From assembly GCA_947575475.1 (NCBI GenBank), contig CANPNN010000023.1, forward strand, positions 1 to 12,900: a DNA stretch of 12,900 nucleotides, in the 5' to 3' direction. Positions 6,134-12,900 of the stretch are shown here, one piece after another (position 1 is the first letter of the stretch; each line of letters opens with the position of its first letter). Source of the stretch: an uncultured Pseudoflavonifractor sp. (GTDB lineage Bacteria; Bacillota_A; Clostridia; Oscillospirales; Oscillospiraceae). The position numbers were made by a program, and so were the translations under genes. Under the pieces are notes generated by a model. That model did no database searches and was not told the DNA's origin. It saw nothing but the letters and a program-made list of their open reading frames with translations.

Positions 6134-6162
6134 GGCAGCGCGGCATCGAGTGCCGCGCTGCC
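6134..6162 (-). terminator. Hairpin at the end of the amino acid uptake operon
   Basis: A 12-bp perfect GC-rich stem (6134-6145 with 6151-6162) has loop TCGAG and lies 20 bases past the amidohydrolase stop codon. The minus-strand tail is CCTTTCC, a poor U-tract, so termination may be incomplete or the hairpin may mainly protect the RNA end. Confidence 0.55.
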
Positions 6163-6181
6163 ACGCTTTTCCCTTTATCCC

Positions 6182-7624
6182 TTAGTCGGGCACTACGGGC
6201 ACCGCATCGGCGGGAGTGGGGCAGGTGTACCCCTCGGCGGTGGCCTTTTCAAACTCCGCCCTGGCCTTTTCCAGCAGCTCCGGCTTTTCCAGCAGGTCGA
6301 TGGTGGCCGCCGCCATCACCTTTCCGGCGTGCAGGACCGCCTTATGGGCGATGGAGGTCCGGCCGATGGACACGTTCTGCCAGCTGTGACCCGGGGCGGC
6401 GTTGGGGAAGGCCGCCACGCGGATCTGGGCAGTGGGGGTAAGCCAGCTCACGTCCCCCACATCGGTGGAGCCGGGGGTGAACGCCTCGCCATCGTAATAG
6501 GGCATCAAAAACTCGTTCATGCCGTGGCCGCACTCCTCCCGCAGGGCCTTGACCTGCTCGGCGATGCCGGGGTCGTTCTTGGCCCCCTGGCCGGGAAGGT
6601 AGCCGGTCTCGGGATAGGTCTTGCTGAGGGCGTCGGCAAAGGCGTGTTCCTCCGCCGTGTAAGCGGGGACACCCAGGGCCCGGAAGTTTTCGTAGAGAAG
6701 GGCCTCCAGGGTATGGTTGGGAACGGTATCGGCAAGGCCGTCGATAAACTTCTTTTTAAAGGTGGTCTCGGTCATAAGCGCGGCCCCCCGGGCGATGTCG
6801 TCCACCCGCTTTTGAAGCTCCACCGCTTCGGAGACCCGGTTGGAGCGGACCATGTAGAGCACGCTGGCTTTAGGCTGGACCACATTGGGACTGCGCCCTC
6901 CCGCATCGGTGATGGCATAATGGATCCGGGCTTTGCTGGACATATGCTCCCGGAGGAACTGGACGCCGATATTCATCAGCTCCACCGCGTCCAGGGCGCT
7001 GCGGCCCTTCTCCGGGGTACCGGCAGCGTGGGAGGCCAGTCCGGTAAAGCTATATTGGGTCTGGATGCAGGAGTTGGAGGAGCCGGTGGCCACCTCGTTG
7101 GCGTCGCCGGGGTGCCAGGTGATGGCAGCATCCAGGCCCTTCCACAGGCCATCCCGAGCCATAAACGCCTTGGCGGCGCCCCCCTCCTCGCCGGGACAGC
7201 CATAGAGGATGACCGTACCGGTGGTCTTGGTCTTCTCCAAATATGCCTTTACCCCCAGAACGGCGGCCATGGCCCCCGCCCCCAGCATGTTGTGCCCGCA
7301 GCCGTGGCCGCAGCCGCCGGGAACCAGCTCCTCCCGTTCCAGACAACCGGGCTTTTGGGAGAGGCCGGACAGGGCGTCATACTCGGCCAGGATCCCGATG
7401 ACAGGCCTGCCGCTTCCAAAAGCGGCGGAAAAGGCAGTGGGGATGCCGCAGATCCCTCTCTCCACCGCAAAGCCCTCTTTTTGCAGAGCCTCGCAGTATT
7501 TGTCGGCCGACTTTTCCTCCATGAGGGAAAGCTCGGCATAGTCCCAGATCGCGTCAGAGACGCCGGCGATCAGCGGGGCCTTGGCCTCGATCGCGTCAAT
7601 GGCAGTCTGCTTGTTCTTGTCCAT
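6182..7624 (-). CDS. M20D-family amidohydrolase / N-acyl amino acid deacylase (AbgB-like)
   Basis: This is a 480-residue cytosolic metallohydrolase with no signal peptide. Metal-ligand motifs are visible: GHGCGHN (106-112; C109 and H111 fit the family ligands), the PGEEGG catalytic glutamates E146/E147, and TWHPG with H171. A dimerisation lid is expected in the middle (around 180-300). C-terminal features are GSTDVGDVSW and APGHSW. The sequence is closest in pattern to the AbgB / p-aminobenzoyl-glutamate hydrolase and N-acyl amino acid amidohydrolase group, which cleave an amide on an N-blocked amino acid. The start at 7624 (not the in-frame GTG at 7633) is chosen because AAGAGGTG lies 6 bases upstream. 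It is the last gene of the uptake operon, 51 bases after the ATPase gene, so it probably processes the imported substrate. The exact substrate is not determined. Confidence 0.88.
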   Translation of the reverse strand: MDKNKQTAIDAIEAKAPLIAGVSDAIWDYAELSLMEEKSADKYCEALQKEGFAVERGICGIPTAFSAAFGSGRPVIGILAEYDALSGLSQKPGCLEREELVPGGCGHGCGHNMLGAGAMAAVLGVKAYLEKTKTTGTVILYGCPGEEGGAAKAFMARDGLWKGLDAAITWHPGDANEVATGSSNSCIQTQYSFTGLASHAAGTPEKGRSALDAVELMNIGVQFLREHMSSKARIHYAITDAGGRSPNVVQPKASVLYMVRSNRVSEAVELQKRVDDIARGAALMTETTFKKKFIDGLADTVPNHTLEALLYENFRALGVPAYTAEEHAFADALSKTYPETGYLPGQGAKNDPGIAEQVKALREECGHGMNEFLMPYYDGEAFTPGSTDVGDVSWLTPTAQIRVAAFPNAAPGHSWQNVSIGRTSIAHKAVLHAGKVMAAATIDLLEKPELLEKARAEFEKATAEGYTCPTPADAVPVVPD

Positions 7625-7675
7625 ATACAGCACCTCTTTTTCAGAAGTAGGCCCACAGGGGGCCGTCCCTATGGC

Positions 7676-8464
7676 TTACAGCACCTTGCTGAGAAAATCC
7701 CGCAGTCTGGGATGCTGGGGATGATCAAAGATATCGGCGGGAGAGCCCTCCTCCAGCAGCTTGCCTCCATCCATGAAAAGGACCCGGTTCCCCACCTCAC
7801 GGGCAAAGCCCATCTCATGGGTCACCACCACCATGGTCATGCCCTCCTTGGCCAGATTTTTCATAACCTCCAGCACCTCTCCCACCATTTCAGGGTCCAG
7901 GGCGGAGGTGGGCTCGTCAAAGAGCATGACCTCCGGCTCCATGGCCAGGGCCCGGACAATGGCCACCCGCTGCTTTTGGCCGCCGGAGAGCTGGATGGGG
8001 AAGGCCTCCGCCCGATCCTTCAGACCCACCCGGTCCAGAAGGGCCAGGGCCTTCTCCTCGGCCTCCTTCTTGCCCATACCCTTGACCTTGATGGGGGCCA
8101 GGGTCATATTGTCCAGGATGGTCATGTGGGGAAACAGATTAAAATGCTGGAAAACCATGCCCATCTTCTGTCGGTGCTGGTCGATGTCGACCCTTACCAT
8201 CCGGCCCGACAGGCTCTCCTTGGGAACATACTTTTTCTTGGTGATATCCACGCCCTCAAAGATGATGGCGCCGCCGGTGGGATCCTCCAGCAGATTCAGG
8301 GACCGGAGAAAGGTGGACTTGCCCGAGCCGGAGGGGCCGATGACCACCATCACATCTCCCTTGTTGATGTCCACGCTGATTCCGTCCAGGGCCTTGATGG
8401 CCCCCCGGTTATAGTATTTCCGCAGGTTTTGGACCTGGATCATCTTATTATCTGACGTCGCCAC
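7676..8464 (-). CDS. Polar amino acid ABC transporter ATP-binding protein
   Basis: This is a 262-residue cytoplasmic ATPase of the GlnQ/HisP/ArtP class that powers the neighbouring permease. Walker A is GPSGSGKST (43-51), the Q-loop glutamine is Q106 in [12 protein letters not shown], the signature LSGGQ is at 159-163, Walker B is VMLFDE (179-184) and the switch histidine is H216 in THEMGF. A run of about 18 extra residues (~76-93, [18 protein letters not shown]) lies between the first strand region and the Q-loop, which most family members lack. The GTG at 8464 is taken as start because AAAGGAGG lies 6 bases upstream; the first ATG in frame comes 7 codons later. The start overlaps the permease end by 17 bases, implying translational coupling. 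Confidence 0.93.
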   Translation of the reverse strand: MATSDNKMIQVQNLRKYYNRGAIKALDGISVDINKGDVMVVIGPSGSGKSTFLRSLNLLEDPTGGAIIFEGVDITKKKYVPKESLSGRMVRVDIDQHRQKMGMVFQHFNLFPHMTILDNMTLAPIKVKGMGKKEAEEKALALLDRVGLKDRAEAFPIQLSGGQKQRVAIVRALAMEPEVMLFDEPTSALDPEMVGEVLEVMKNLAKEGMTMVVVTHEMGFAREVGNRVLFMDGGKLLEEGSPADIFDHPQHPRLRDFLSKVL

Positions 8465-9266
8465 GGCGCATCCTCCTTTCCACATAGGCGATGAGCTTGC
8501 TGGTGGGGAAGCATAGGCAGAAGTAGAGGGCCGTAGCCACCAGCAAGGGCTCCATAATGATAAAGGTGGCGCCCTTCACCGCGTTGACGGCATACATGAT
8601 GTCCTGTACGCCAATGGTCCAGGTGATGGCCGACTCCTTGATGATGACCACGAACTCGTTGGCGATGGCGGGCAGAATGTTTTTCAGGGCCTGGGGCAGA
8701 ACGATATACCGCAGGTTCTGCATCTGGTTCAGGCCCAGGGAACGGGCCGCCTCGGTCTGTCCCCCATCCACCGACTGGAGGCCTGAGCGAATGATCTCGC
8801 ACAGGTAGGCCCCTGAGTTGAGACCCAGAGCCACCACGCCGGGAAAGAACCGGTCGAAGCGCACCGAGCCGAACATGGTGAAGACGGGCAGCTTGATCAT
8901 GCTGAATACGCCGTAGTAAATGATCAGGATCTGGACCACCATGGGGGTGGAACGCCAGATCTCCACATAGGCGGTGGCAAGAAAACTTAGGGGGTTAAAG
9001 CGGCCCATGTGGTAGAGAAAGCCGCTGTCCAGCTTGTTGCCCTCCCTGTCCCGCTCAAAGAACCCAAACACCTTGGGAAAGGCGTGGGAAAGCATAAGGA
9101 AGGGGCGGAAGCTGCTCATCCGCAGCCCCGCCAGGACAAGGGCCAGCACAAAGCCGATGACCACCGTCAAAAGGGCCAGCAGGACGGTGACGGCAAGGCC
9201 ATCCTTGAACATCTGTATGTAGGGCAGCATCTGGGGGAAGTTTTCGATCTTGATAAAGTTTCCCAT
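8448..9266 (-). CDS. Polar amino acid ABC transporter permease
   Basis: This is a 272-residue inner-membrane subunit of the HisM/GlnP type, probably working as a homodimer since no second permease is present. Helix 1 is at ~22-48 ([20 protein letters not shown]), the [19 protein letters not shown] segment at ~101-119 is typical of the family, and the ATPase-contacting EAA loop is T171-EAARSLGLN with [11 protein letters not shown] after it. The protein is longer than the usual ~220 residues because of a hydrophilic insertion at ~57-90 (containing [16 protein letters not shown]) after helix 1. AAAGGAGA just upstream supports the ATG start. It lies 90 bases after the second binding protein and overlaps the ATPase start. 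Confidence 0.93.
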   Translation of the reverse strand: MGNFIKIENFPQMLPYIQMFKDGLAVTVLLALLTVVIGFVLALVLAGLRMSSFRPFLMLSHAFPKVFGFFERDREGNKLDSGFLYHMGRFNPLSFLATAYVEIWRSTPMVVQILIIYYGVFSMIKLPVFTMFGSVRFDRFFPGVVALGLNSGAYLCEIIRSGLQSVDGGQTEAARSLGLNQMQNLRYIVLPQALKNILPAIANEFVVIIKESAITWTIGVQDIMYAVNAVKGATFIIMEPLLVATALYFCLCFPTSKLIAYVERRMRRGDVR

Positions 9267-9301
9267 GGTGGGTCTCCTTTCGGTTCCGGGCCGAGATAGG
9301 C

Positions 9302-9334
9302 CGATCCCTCCCCAAACGGGAAGGGGAGGGATCG
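9302..9334 (-). other. Intergenic hairpin between binding-protein and permease genes
   Basis: A 12-bp perfect stem (9302-9313 with 9323-9334) surrounds a 9-base loop and has no U-tract on either side. In binding-protein/permease operons such hairpins often protect the upstream RNA end so that more binding protein than permease is made. That role is inferred. Confidence 0.55.
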
Positions 9335-9356
9335 AAAGATTCCTTTTCGCGGGAGC

Positions 9357-10301
9357 TTAGCCGTCCAGCAGGCCCTCAATGATCTCGCCGCTGGCCAGCT
9401 CGTTGGCCTCGGCCACAAACTTGTCCATGCTGCCATCCTCCATGGCAGCCTTGATGGCCAGATTTACCGCTGCCAGCAGGGCAGGATTGTCCTTCTGCAC
9501 GCCGATGGCGGAACCGGCGGCGGCCTCATAGGGCACCTCCAGGGCCACGCACAGCTCCGGATAGTTGATCTTGTAGCTCTCGGCTACGGCGGTCTCGATA
9601 TAGGCGCCGTCCATCTTCTCGGCCAGCAGCTCGGCAATGATCTCGGTGACCTTGGCAAGCTGGATCTGGGCGGCGTCGGGGCTGTTCGTCTGCATCAGGT
9701 CCACCTGGATGGAGCCCACCTGGGCGCCGATCTGGTACTCAGGCTTGTTGGTGGAGGCCAGATCCGGGAACTTATCCTTGTTCTTCTCCAGGCAGACAAA
9801 GGACTGGCCGCCCAGATAGTAAATTTCGGAGAAATCCATAATCCCCATCCGCTTGGGATCGGGAGAAAGGCCCGCCATACCCAGATCCACGGATTTGGTC
9901 TGGAGCTCCATGAGCACACCGTCGAAATCAATGGGGACGATCTCCAGCTCCAGGCCCAGGAAGTCGGCCACATAGGCCGCCAGTCCCATATCAAACCCGG
10001 CAATGTGGGGATCGCCGGCCTCGTCGATGGCATAGAACTCATAGGGGGCAAAGTCAGGGCTGGTAGCCACGGTGAGCTTGCCGCTGTTCACAGTCTGGAG
10101 CAGGGGCTTGAGCTCCTCAATGGTCATTTCACTGTACTCCTTCTGGGCGGGAGCGCTCTCCACAGGGGCGACGCTTTCCGCTGCGGGCTCCTTGGTCTCG
10201 GGAGCGTGGGTAGTGGTCCCGCCGCAGCCGGAGAGCAGAGTCAGGCTCATAACGGCGCTGAGGCCCAGAGCCAGGAACTTCTTCATTGTCAAGTTTTTCA
10301 T
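9357..10301 (-). CDS. Amino acid-binding lipoprotein of the ABC importer (paralogue 1)
   Basis: This is a 314-residue extracellular binding protein. The lipoprotein signal peptide ends in LLSGC, with C26 as the lipidated residue, followed by a flexible Pro/Glu/Ala linker (28-55). The SBP_bac_3 domain follows: TSPDFAPYEFYAIDEAG (80-96), GFDMGLAAYVADFLG (102-116), the IDFDGVLMELQTKSVDLGMAGLS core, then PDPKR with R151, which matches the arginine that holds the amino acid carboxylate in LAO/HisJ. DGAYIE (231-236) places E236 where those proteins have the amine-binding aspartate. The pocket therefore fits a free alpha-amino acid. CGGAG, 9 bases upstream, supports the ATG at 10301. It has its own ARG-box-like promoter and is a clear duplicate of the gene upstream. 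Confidence 0.93.
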   Translation of the reverse strand: MKNLTMKKFLALGLSAVMSLTLLSGCGGTTTHAPETKEPAAESVAPVESAPAQKEYSEMTIEELKPLLQTVNSGKLTVATSPDFAPYEFYAIDEAGDPHIAGFDMGLAAYVADFLGLELEIVPIDFDGVLMELQTKSVDLGMAGLSPDPKRMGIMDFSEIYYLGGQSFVCLEKNKDKFPDLASTNKPEYQIGAQVGSIQVDLMQTNSPDAAQIQLAKVTEIIAELLAEKMDGAYIETAVAESYKINYPELCVALEVPYEAAAGSAIGVQKDNPALLAAVNLAIKAAMEDGSMDKFVAEANELASGEIIEGLLDG

Positions 10302-10331
10302 TTCATTACACTCCGTTTCCTCTTGTGGGGA

Positions 10332-10368
10332 TATGAATAATTATACATATCCCGCTTTTAAATTACAA
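10332..10368 (-). promoter_or_regulatory. Promoter with ARG-box-like operator for binding protein 1
   Basis: On the minus strand TTGTAA (10368-10363) and TATAAT (10345-10340) are 17 bp apart. An 18-bp sequence TATGAATAATTATACATA (10332-10349, plus strand) covers the -10 and fits the ArgR/AhrC consensus TNTGNATWWWWATNCANA at every position. It sits inside a 26-bp near-perfect palindrome (10328-10353). Repressor binding would block RNA polymerase. The same layout occurs upstream of the other binding-protein gene. Confidence 0.75.
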
Positions 10369-10483
10369 GCCCCGCCTTGTGGGCATCTTCTACAAACCTT
10401 TTTCAATTTCTCCTCTTTCTCTTTGTCGGTTTGCTCTATTTTTCCCTTTAACGGCGAATCCTCCGTGCATATTATTCATATTT

Positions 10484-11437
10484 CTACTGGATCTTTCCGT
10501 TCTCATCCAGCAGTCCCTCATAGGTGGTGCCCTCCGTCAAAGCCTTGGCCTCAGCCTTGAACTCTTCCATTTTTCCGCTCTCCACCGCCTCGGTGACCGC
10601 CAGATCGATGGCTGCCAGCAGGGCAGGATTGTCCTTTACCACACCCACGCAGGTGCTGTCGGAGGTAGGGTTCTTTACGTCCAGGATCACGCACAGCTCA
10701 GGGTACTGCTTGGCATAGTTCTCAGCGGTGGTGGTGGAAATATAGGCGCCATCCAGCTTTCCGGAGACCAACTCAGCCACGATGTCGGTGACCTTGGCCA
10801 GCTGCACGATGTTGGAATCAGCGCTGTAGATCTCCGCCAGCTGAAGCTGAATGGAGCCCAGCTGGGCGCCGATGTCATACTCAGCCTTATTGGTAGACTC
10901 GATATCAGGGAACTGGTCCTTGTTGCTCTGAAGGCACACAAAAGACTGGGCGTCACCCGAGTAGGGGGCGGAAAAGTCCATGATGCTCTCCCTCTTGGGA
11001 TCGTTGGCAAGGCCTGCGATGGCCATATCGGCGGATTTTGTCTGAAGCTCCATGAGCACGCCATTAAAATCAATGGGCACGATCTCCAGTTCCAGGCCGA
11101 TATAATCAGCAATAAAGTAGCCCAGCGCAATGTCATGGCCCGCCAGAGTGGGGTTCCCCGCCTCATCGATGGCGTAAAACTCAGAGGGGGCAAAGTCGGG
11201 ACTGGTGACCATGGTCAGCTTGCCCGGGGTCACCGTCTGGAGCAGGGGCTTGAGCTCCTCAATGGTCATCTCACTGTATTCCTTCTCCACAGCGGCAGTC
11301 TGGGCGGCAGAGGGGGTTACGCCGCTCTCCGGAGCGGGGGTCTCAGCGCTTCGCCCACCGCAGGAGGCAAGCAGAGAAAGGCTCACAGCGGCGCCGAGGC
11401 CCAGAGCCAATAATTTTTTTACAGGCAGTTGTTTCAT
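10484..11437 (-). CDS. Amino acid-binding lipoprotein of the ABC importer (paralogue 2)
   Basis: This is a 317-residue lipoprotein with lipobox LLASC (C26), a linker rich in Ala/Pro/Thr, and an SBP_bac_3 domain closely matching the downstream paralogue: both share KEYSEMTIEELKPLLQTV and long blocks such as VPIDF-GVLMELQTKS. The carboxylate-binding arginine is kept (R149 in DPKR). Other pocket positions differ: S85 instead of Tyr in DFAP-x-EF, A144 instead of Ser before NDPKR, and S234 instead of the acidic residue in DGAYI-x. It therefore probably binds a different ligand, perhaps one without a free amino group. AAAGGAG about 9 bases upstream fixes the ATG at 11437; the frame is open further upstream but that part crosses the promoter. 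It is the first gene of the operon and has an ARG-box-like operator. Confidence 0.92.
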   Translation of the reverse strand: MKQLPVKKLLALGLGAAVSLSLLASCGGRSAETPAPESGVTPSAAQTAAVEKEYSEMTIEELKPLLQTVTPGKLTMVTSPDFAPSEFYAIDEAGNPTLAGHDIALGYFIADYIGLELEIVPIDFNGVLMELQTKSADMAIAGLANDPKRESIMDFSAPYSGDAQSFVCLQSNKDQFPDIESTNKAEYDIGAQLGSIQLQLAEIYSADSNIVQLAKVTDIVAELVSGKLDGAYISTTTAENYAKQYPELCVILDVKNPTSDSTCVGVVKDNPALLAAIDLAVTEAVESGKMEEFKAEAKALTEGTTYEGLLDENGKIQ

Positions 11438-11462
11438 GATCACGCACTCCTTTGCATCTAGT

Positions 11463-11500
11463 GTATGTATAATTATACATACGCATCGAATAAAATGCAA
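11463..11500 (-). promoter_or_regulatory. Promoter with perfect palindromic ARG-box-like operator for binding protein 2
   Basis: On the minus strand TTGCAT (11500-11495) and TATAAT (11477-11472) are 17 bp apart. The 20-bp perfect palindrome GTATGTATAATTATACATAC (11463-11482) covers the -10. Its inner 18 bases (11464-11481) fit the ArgR/AhrC consensus fully. It is nearly identical in sequence and position to the operator of the other binding-protein gene. Confidence 0.8.
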
Positions 11501-11631
11501 GCAGAAGTTCCATGTTATTTTGCACAAAATATAGGCCCCCTCCCCAGGGAGCAAATATCTATGTCTCCAATTCTATTGATACTTCAATCATTTTCAGCGT
11601 GCGGTCCTCCAGAATCTTTTGCTCCAAAAGC

Positions 11632-11671
11632 AAAAACCAGGTCTCTCCCAAAAGAGAGACCTGGTTTTTTA
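11632..11671 (-). terminator. Terminator of the cytidylate-kinase-like gene
   Basis: A 16-bp perfect stem (11632-11647 with 11654-11669) has a 6-base loop. Its outer A/T pairs give a T-run in either direction. It lies 12 bases past the stop codon of the minus-strand kinase-like gene. Confidence 0.9.
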
Positions 11672-11680
11672 TTCATTTTG

Positions 11681-12280
11681 TCACTTGCAAAAATCCAGGA
11701 TGATCTCCGCCGCCCGGTCGGGGCCGTGGAAGGAGGAGCTGACGCACAGGTCATAGTTCTCCGCACAGTTCCACTTCCGATCCGTGTGGAAATTGTAGTA
11801 GGAGGCCCGCGTCTTATCCATCTTCCGGATCTTCTCCACGGCTTCCTTCTCGGTCACTCCGTCCCGGCGGCAGACCCGCTGAACTCTGGCGTCCCAGTCA
11901 GCAGAGACAAAGACCCGGACCAGTCCCGGCTTATCCCGGAGAATATAGTCGGCGCAGCGTCCCACAATGACGCAGCTGCCCTTGGCCGCCACCGACAGCA
12001 CCGCCTCCCGCTGGGCGTTGGCGGCCAGCTGTTCCACCGTATGTCCCGGCATTCCGGGAGCCAGGCGCTGCTGGCCCATGACCTGGGAGTACAAAAAGCT
12101 GTTGGTGGGCTTTTCGTCGTAGCTTTTCAAAAATTCCTGACTCAGGCCGCTCTCCTGGGCGGCCACTGCCAGGATCTCTTTGTCATAGTAGGGAACGTCC
12201 AGAGCCTGAGCTACCTTTTTGCCGATCTCCCGGCCCCCGCTGCCAAACTGGCGGCCTATCGTAATATAGAGTTCTGCCAT
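11681..12280 (-). CDS. Cytidylate kinase-like family protein (P-loop)
   Basis: This is a 199-residue cytosolic protein. GRQFGSGGREIG (9-20) is the P-loop in the form typical of the 'cytidylate kinase-like' (AAA_26) family, followed by VPYYDKEIL. The middle has GSCVIVGRCADYIL, matching the family's conserved 'G-R-(C/G)-A-D-x-I/V-L' block, and then VFVSADWDARVQRV as expected for the nucleotide-binding core. These proteins are common in Clostridia beside the true Cmk. Their substrate is not established, so phosphorylation of CMP should not be assumed. AAAGGAGG just upstream of the ATG supports the start. The gene stands alone between a promoter with extended -10 and its own terminator. Confidence 0.88.
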   Translation of the reverse strand: MAELYITIGRQFGSGGREIGKKVAQALDVPYYDKEILAVAAQESGLSQEFLKSYDEKPTNSFLYSQVMGQQRLAPGMPGHTVEQLAANAQREAVLSVAAKGSCVIVGRCADYILRDKPGLVRVFVSADWDARVQRVCRRDGVTEKEAVEKIRKMDKTRASYYNFHTDRKWNCAENYDLCVSSSFHGPDRAAEIILDFCK

Positions 12281-12304
12281 GGTACCCCCTCCTTTGGTAT
12301 TTTT

Positions 12305-12339
12305 ATTATACCATAGCCCACAAAAAAATGTAAATAAAA
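12305..12339 (-). promoter_or_regulatory. Promoter of the cytidylate-kinase-like gene
   Basis: TGGTATAAT (12313-12305, minus strand) is an extended -10 with a perfect hexamer. TTTACA lies 18 bp further upstream as a fair -35. The start codon is about 25 bases downstream. Confidence 0.6.
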
Positions 12340-12400
12340 ATGTGGCCTGTTTTCAGAAAGAGTCGCCTCCTCCGGAGTCCACCGTTTACACAGAGGGCCG

Positions 12401-12434
12401 AAAAAGCCGCCTCCCATATGGGAGGCGGCTTTTT
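12401..12434. terminator. Terminator of the peptide-binding protein gene
   Basis: A self-complementary 34-base stretch (AAAAAGCCGCCTCCCAT paired with its complement) gives a stem of about 15 bp with loop ATAT and a T-run in both directions. It lies about 25 bases after the stop codon of the minus-strand gene. Confidence 0.9.
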
Positions 12435-12458
12435 GCTTCGCTTGGGTTTCCCCGGCTA

Positions 12459-12900
12459 TTACTTCGTGCAGCGGTCGAAGAAGAAGTAGCCCAGGGGGGT
12501 ATAATACATGCCCTTGACGTCGCTGTTCAGCATGTACTTCTGGGTATAGAAGTAGATGGGGCCCAGAGCCCAATCCTGGCCCATGATGATATCCTCGGCC
12601 CGGTGCATGGCGGCCATACGGACGGCGGGATCAGCGGAGGACTTGGCCTCGTTGATGGCGGCGTCGTAGTCAGCATTGCTGTACTGGGCGTCGTTGTTGC
12701 CGCCGCCGGTGAGCCACATATCCAGGAAGGAGATGGGATCGTTGTAGTCGGCGATCCAGCCGTTCCGGGCGATCTGATACTCGCCGTTCTTACGGGTCTC
12801 CAGGAAGGCAGCCCACTCCTGGTTCTCCAGCTTGACCTCCACGCCCAGAGCGGTCTGCCACTGCTGCTGCAGGGCCTCGCCGATCTTCTTGTGGTTGTCG
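12459..12900 (-). CDS. Peptide ABC transporter substrate-binding protein, OppA-type (C-terminal part)
   Basis: The frame is open to the window edge, so only the last ~146 residues are visible. They carry the C-terminal signature of the SBP_bac_5 (OppA/DppA) family: a helix with EALQQQWQTALGVEVKLENQEW, then GEYQIARNGWIADYNDP and FLDMWLTGGGNN, YSNADYDAAINEA, RMAAMHRAEDIIM, GPIYFYTQKYML and VKGMYYTPLGYFFF. Such proteins capture oligopeptides outside the cell for an ABC importer. The lipoprotein signal and the rest lie beyond 12900. No permease or ATPase genes follow it, since a strong terminator comes right after the stop, so its transport partners must lie upstream or elsewhere. Confidence 0.9.
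   Translation of the reverse strand, partial: DNHKKIGEALQQQWQTALGVEVKLENQEWAAFLETRKNGEYQIARNGWIADYNDPISFLDMWLTGGGNNDAQYSNADYDAAINEAKSSADPAVRMAAMHRAEDIIMGQDWALGPIYFYTQKYMLNSDVKGMYYTPLGYFFFDRCTK

Noticed and set aside
6065..8455. A long plus-strand open frame (about 796 codons) opposite the amidohydrolase and ATPase genes
   Set aside because: The minus strand encodes two well-conserved families with overlapping-gene structure and ribosome sites. The plus frame gives only repetitive Gly/His/Leu-rich sequence.

Overview
The window looks like a chromosomal segment of a GC-rich anaerobic Clostridia member, probably a gut Oscillospiraceae relative (Flavonifractor/Lawsonibacter-like). This is inferred from strong AAGGAGG ribosome sites, many U-tailed hairpin terminators, GC-rich codon use, Firmicutes-type lipoprotein signal peptides, a secreted flavinylated reductase and intergenic palindromes. 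No rRNA, tRNA, CRISPR array, transposase or complete prophage was seen.

Left part (1-3770, plus strand): a terminator from an upstream gene, then a MerR-family regulator with a large C-terminal effector region. Next is a secreted FMN/FAD reductase of the fumarate/urocanate-reductase superfamily. Its promoter has a 19-bp -35/-10 spacer filled by a dyad, the hallmark of MerR-activated promoters, so the two genes look like an inducer-sensing unit. A RidA-family imine deaminase with its own promoter and a strong terminator follows.

Middle (3780-4890): a small, AT-richer pair of divergent genes (a DUF551-like protein and a ribbon-helix-helix-like protein), probably mobile-element derived. After it come about 590 bases without a convincing gene. 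This stretch holds a possible structured RNA region, a terminator-like hairpin and a run of palindromic modules. The last module contains the stop codon of the neighbouring MFS transporter gene.

Right part (minus strand): an MFS transporter (4891-6045), then a polar amino acid uptake operon. In transcription order it holds two paralogous lipoprotein binding proteins, one permease, one ATPase and an M20D amidohydrolase (11437 down to 6182). Both binding-protein genes have the same promoter layout, with an ARG-box-like palindrome over the -10. Arginine-repressor control, and arginine, ornithine or derivatives as substrates, are therefore likely. Pocket differences between the two binding proteins plus the intracellular amidohydrolase suggest uptake of both free and N-blocked amino acids. 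Farther right are a cytidylate-kinase-like P-loop protein and the C-terminal part of an OppA-type peptide-binding protein that runs off the window.
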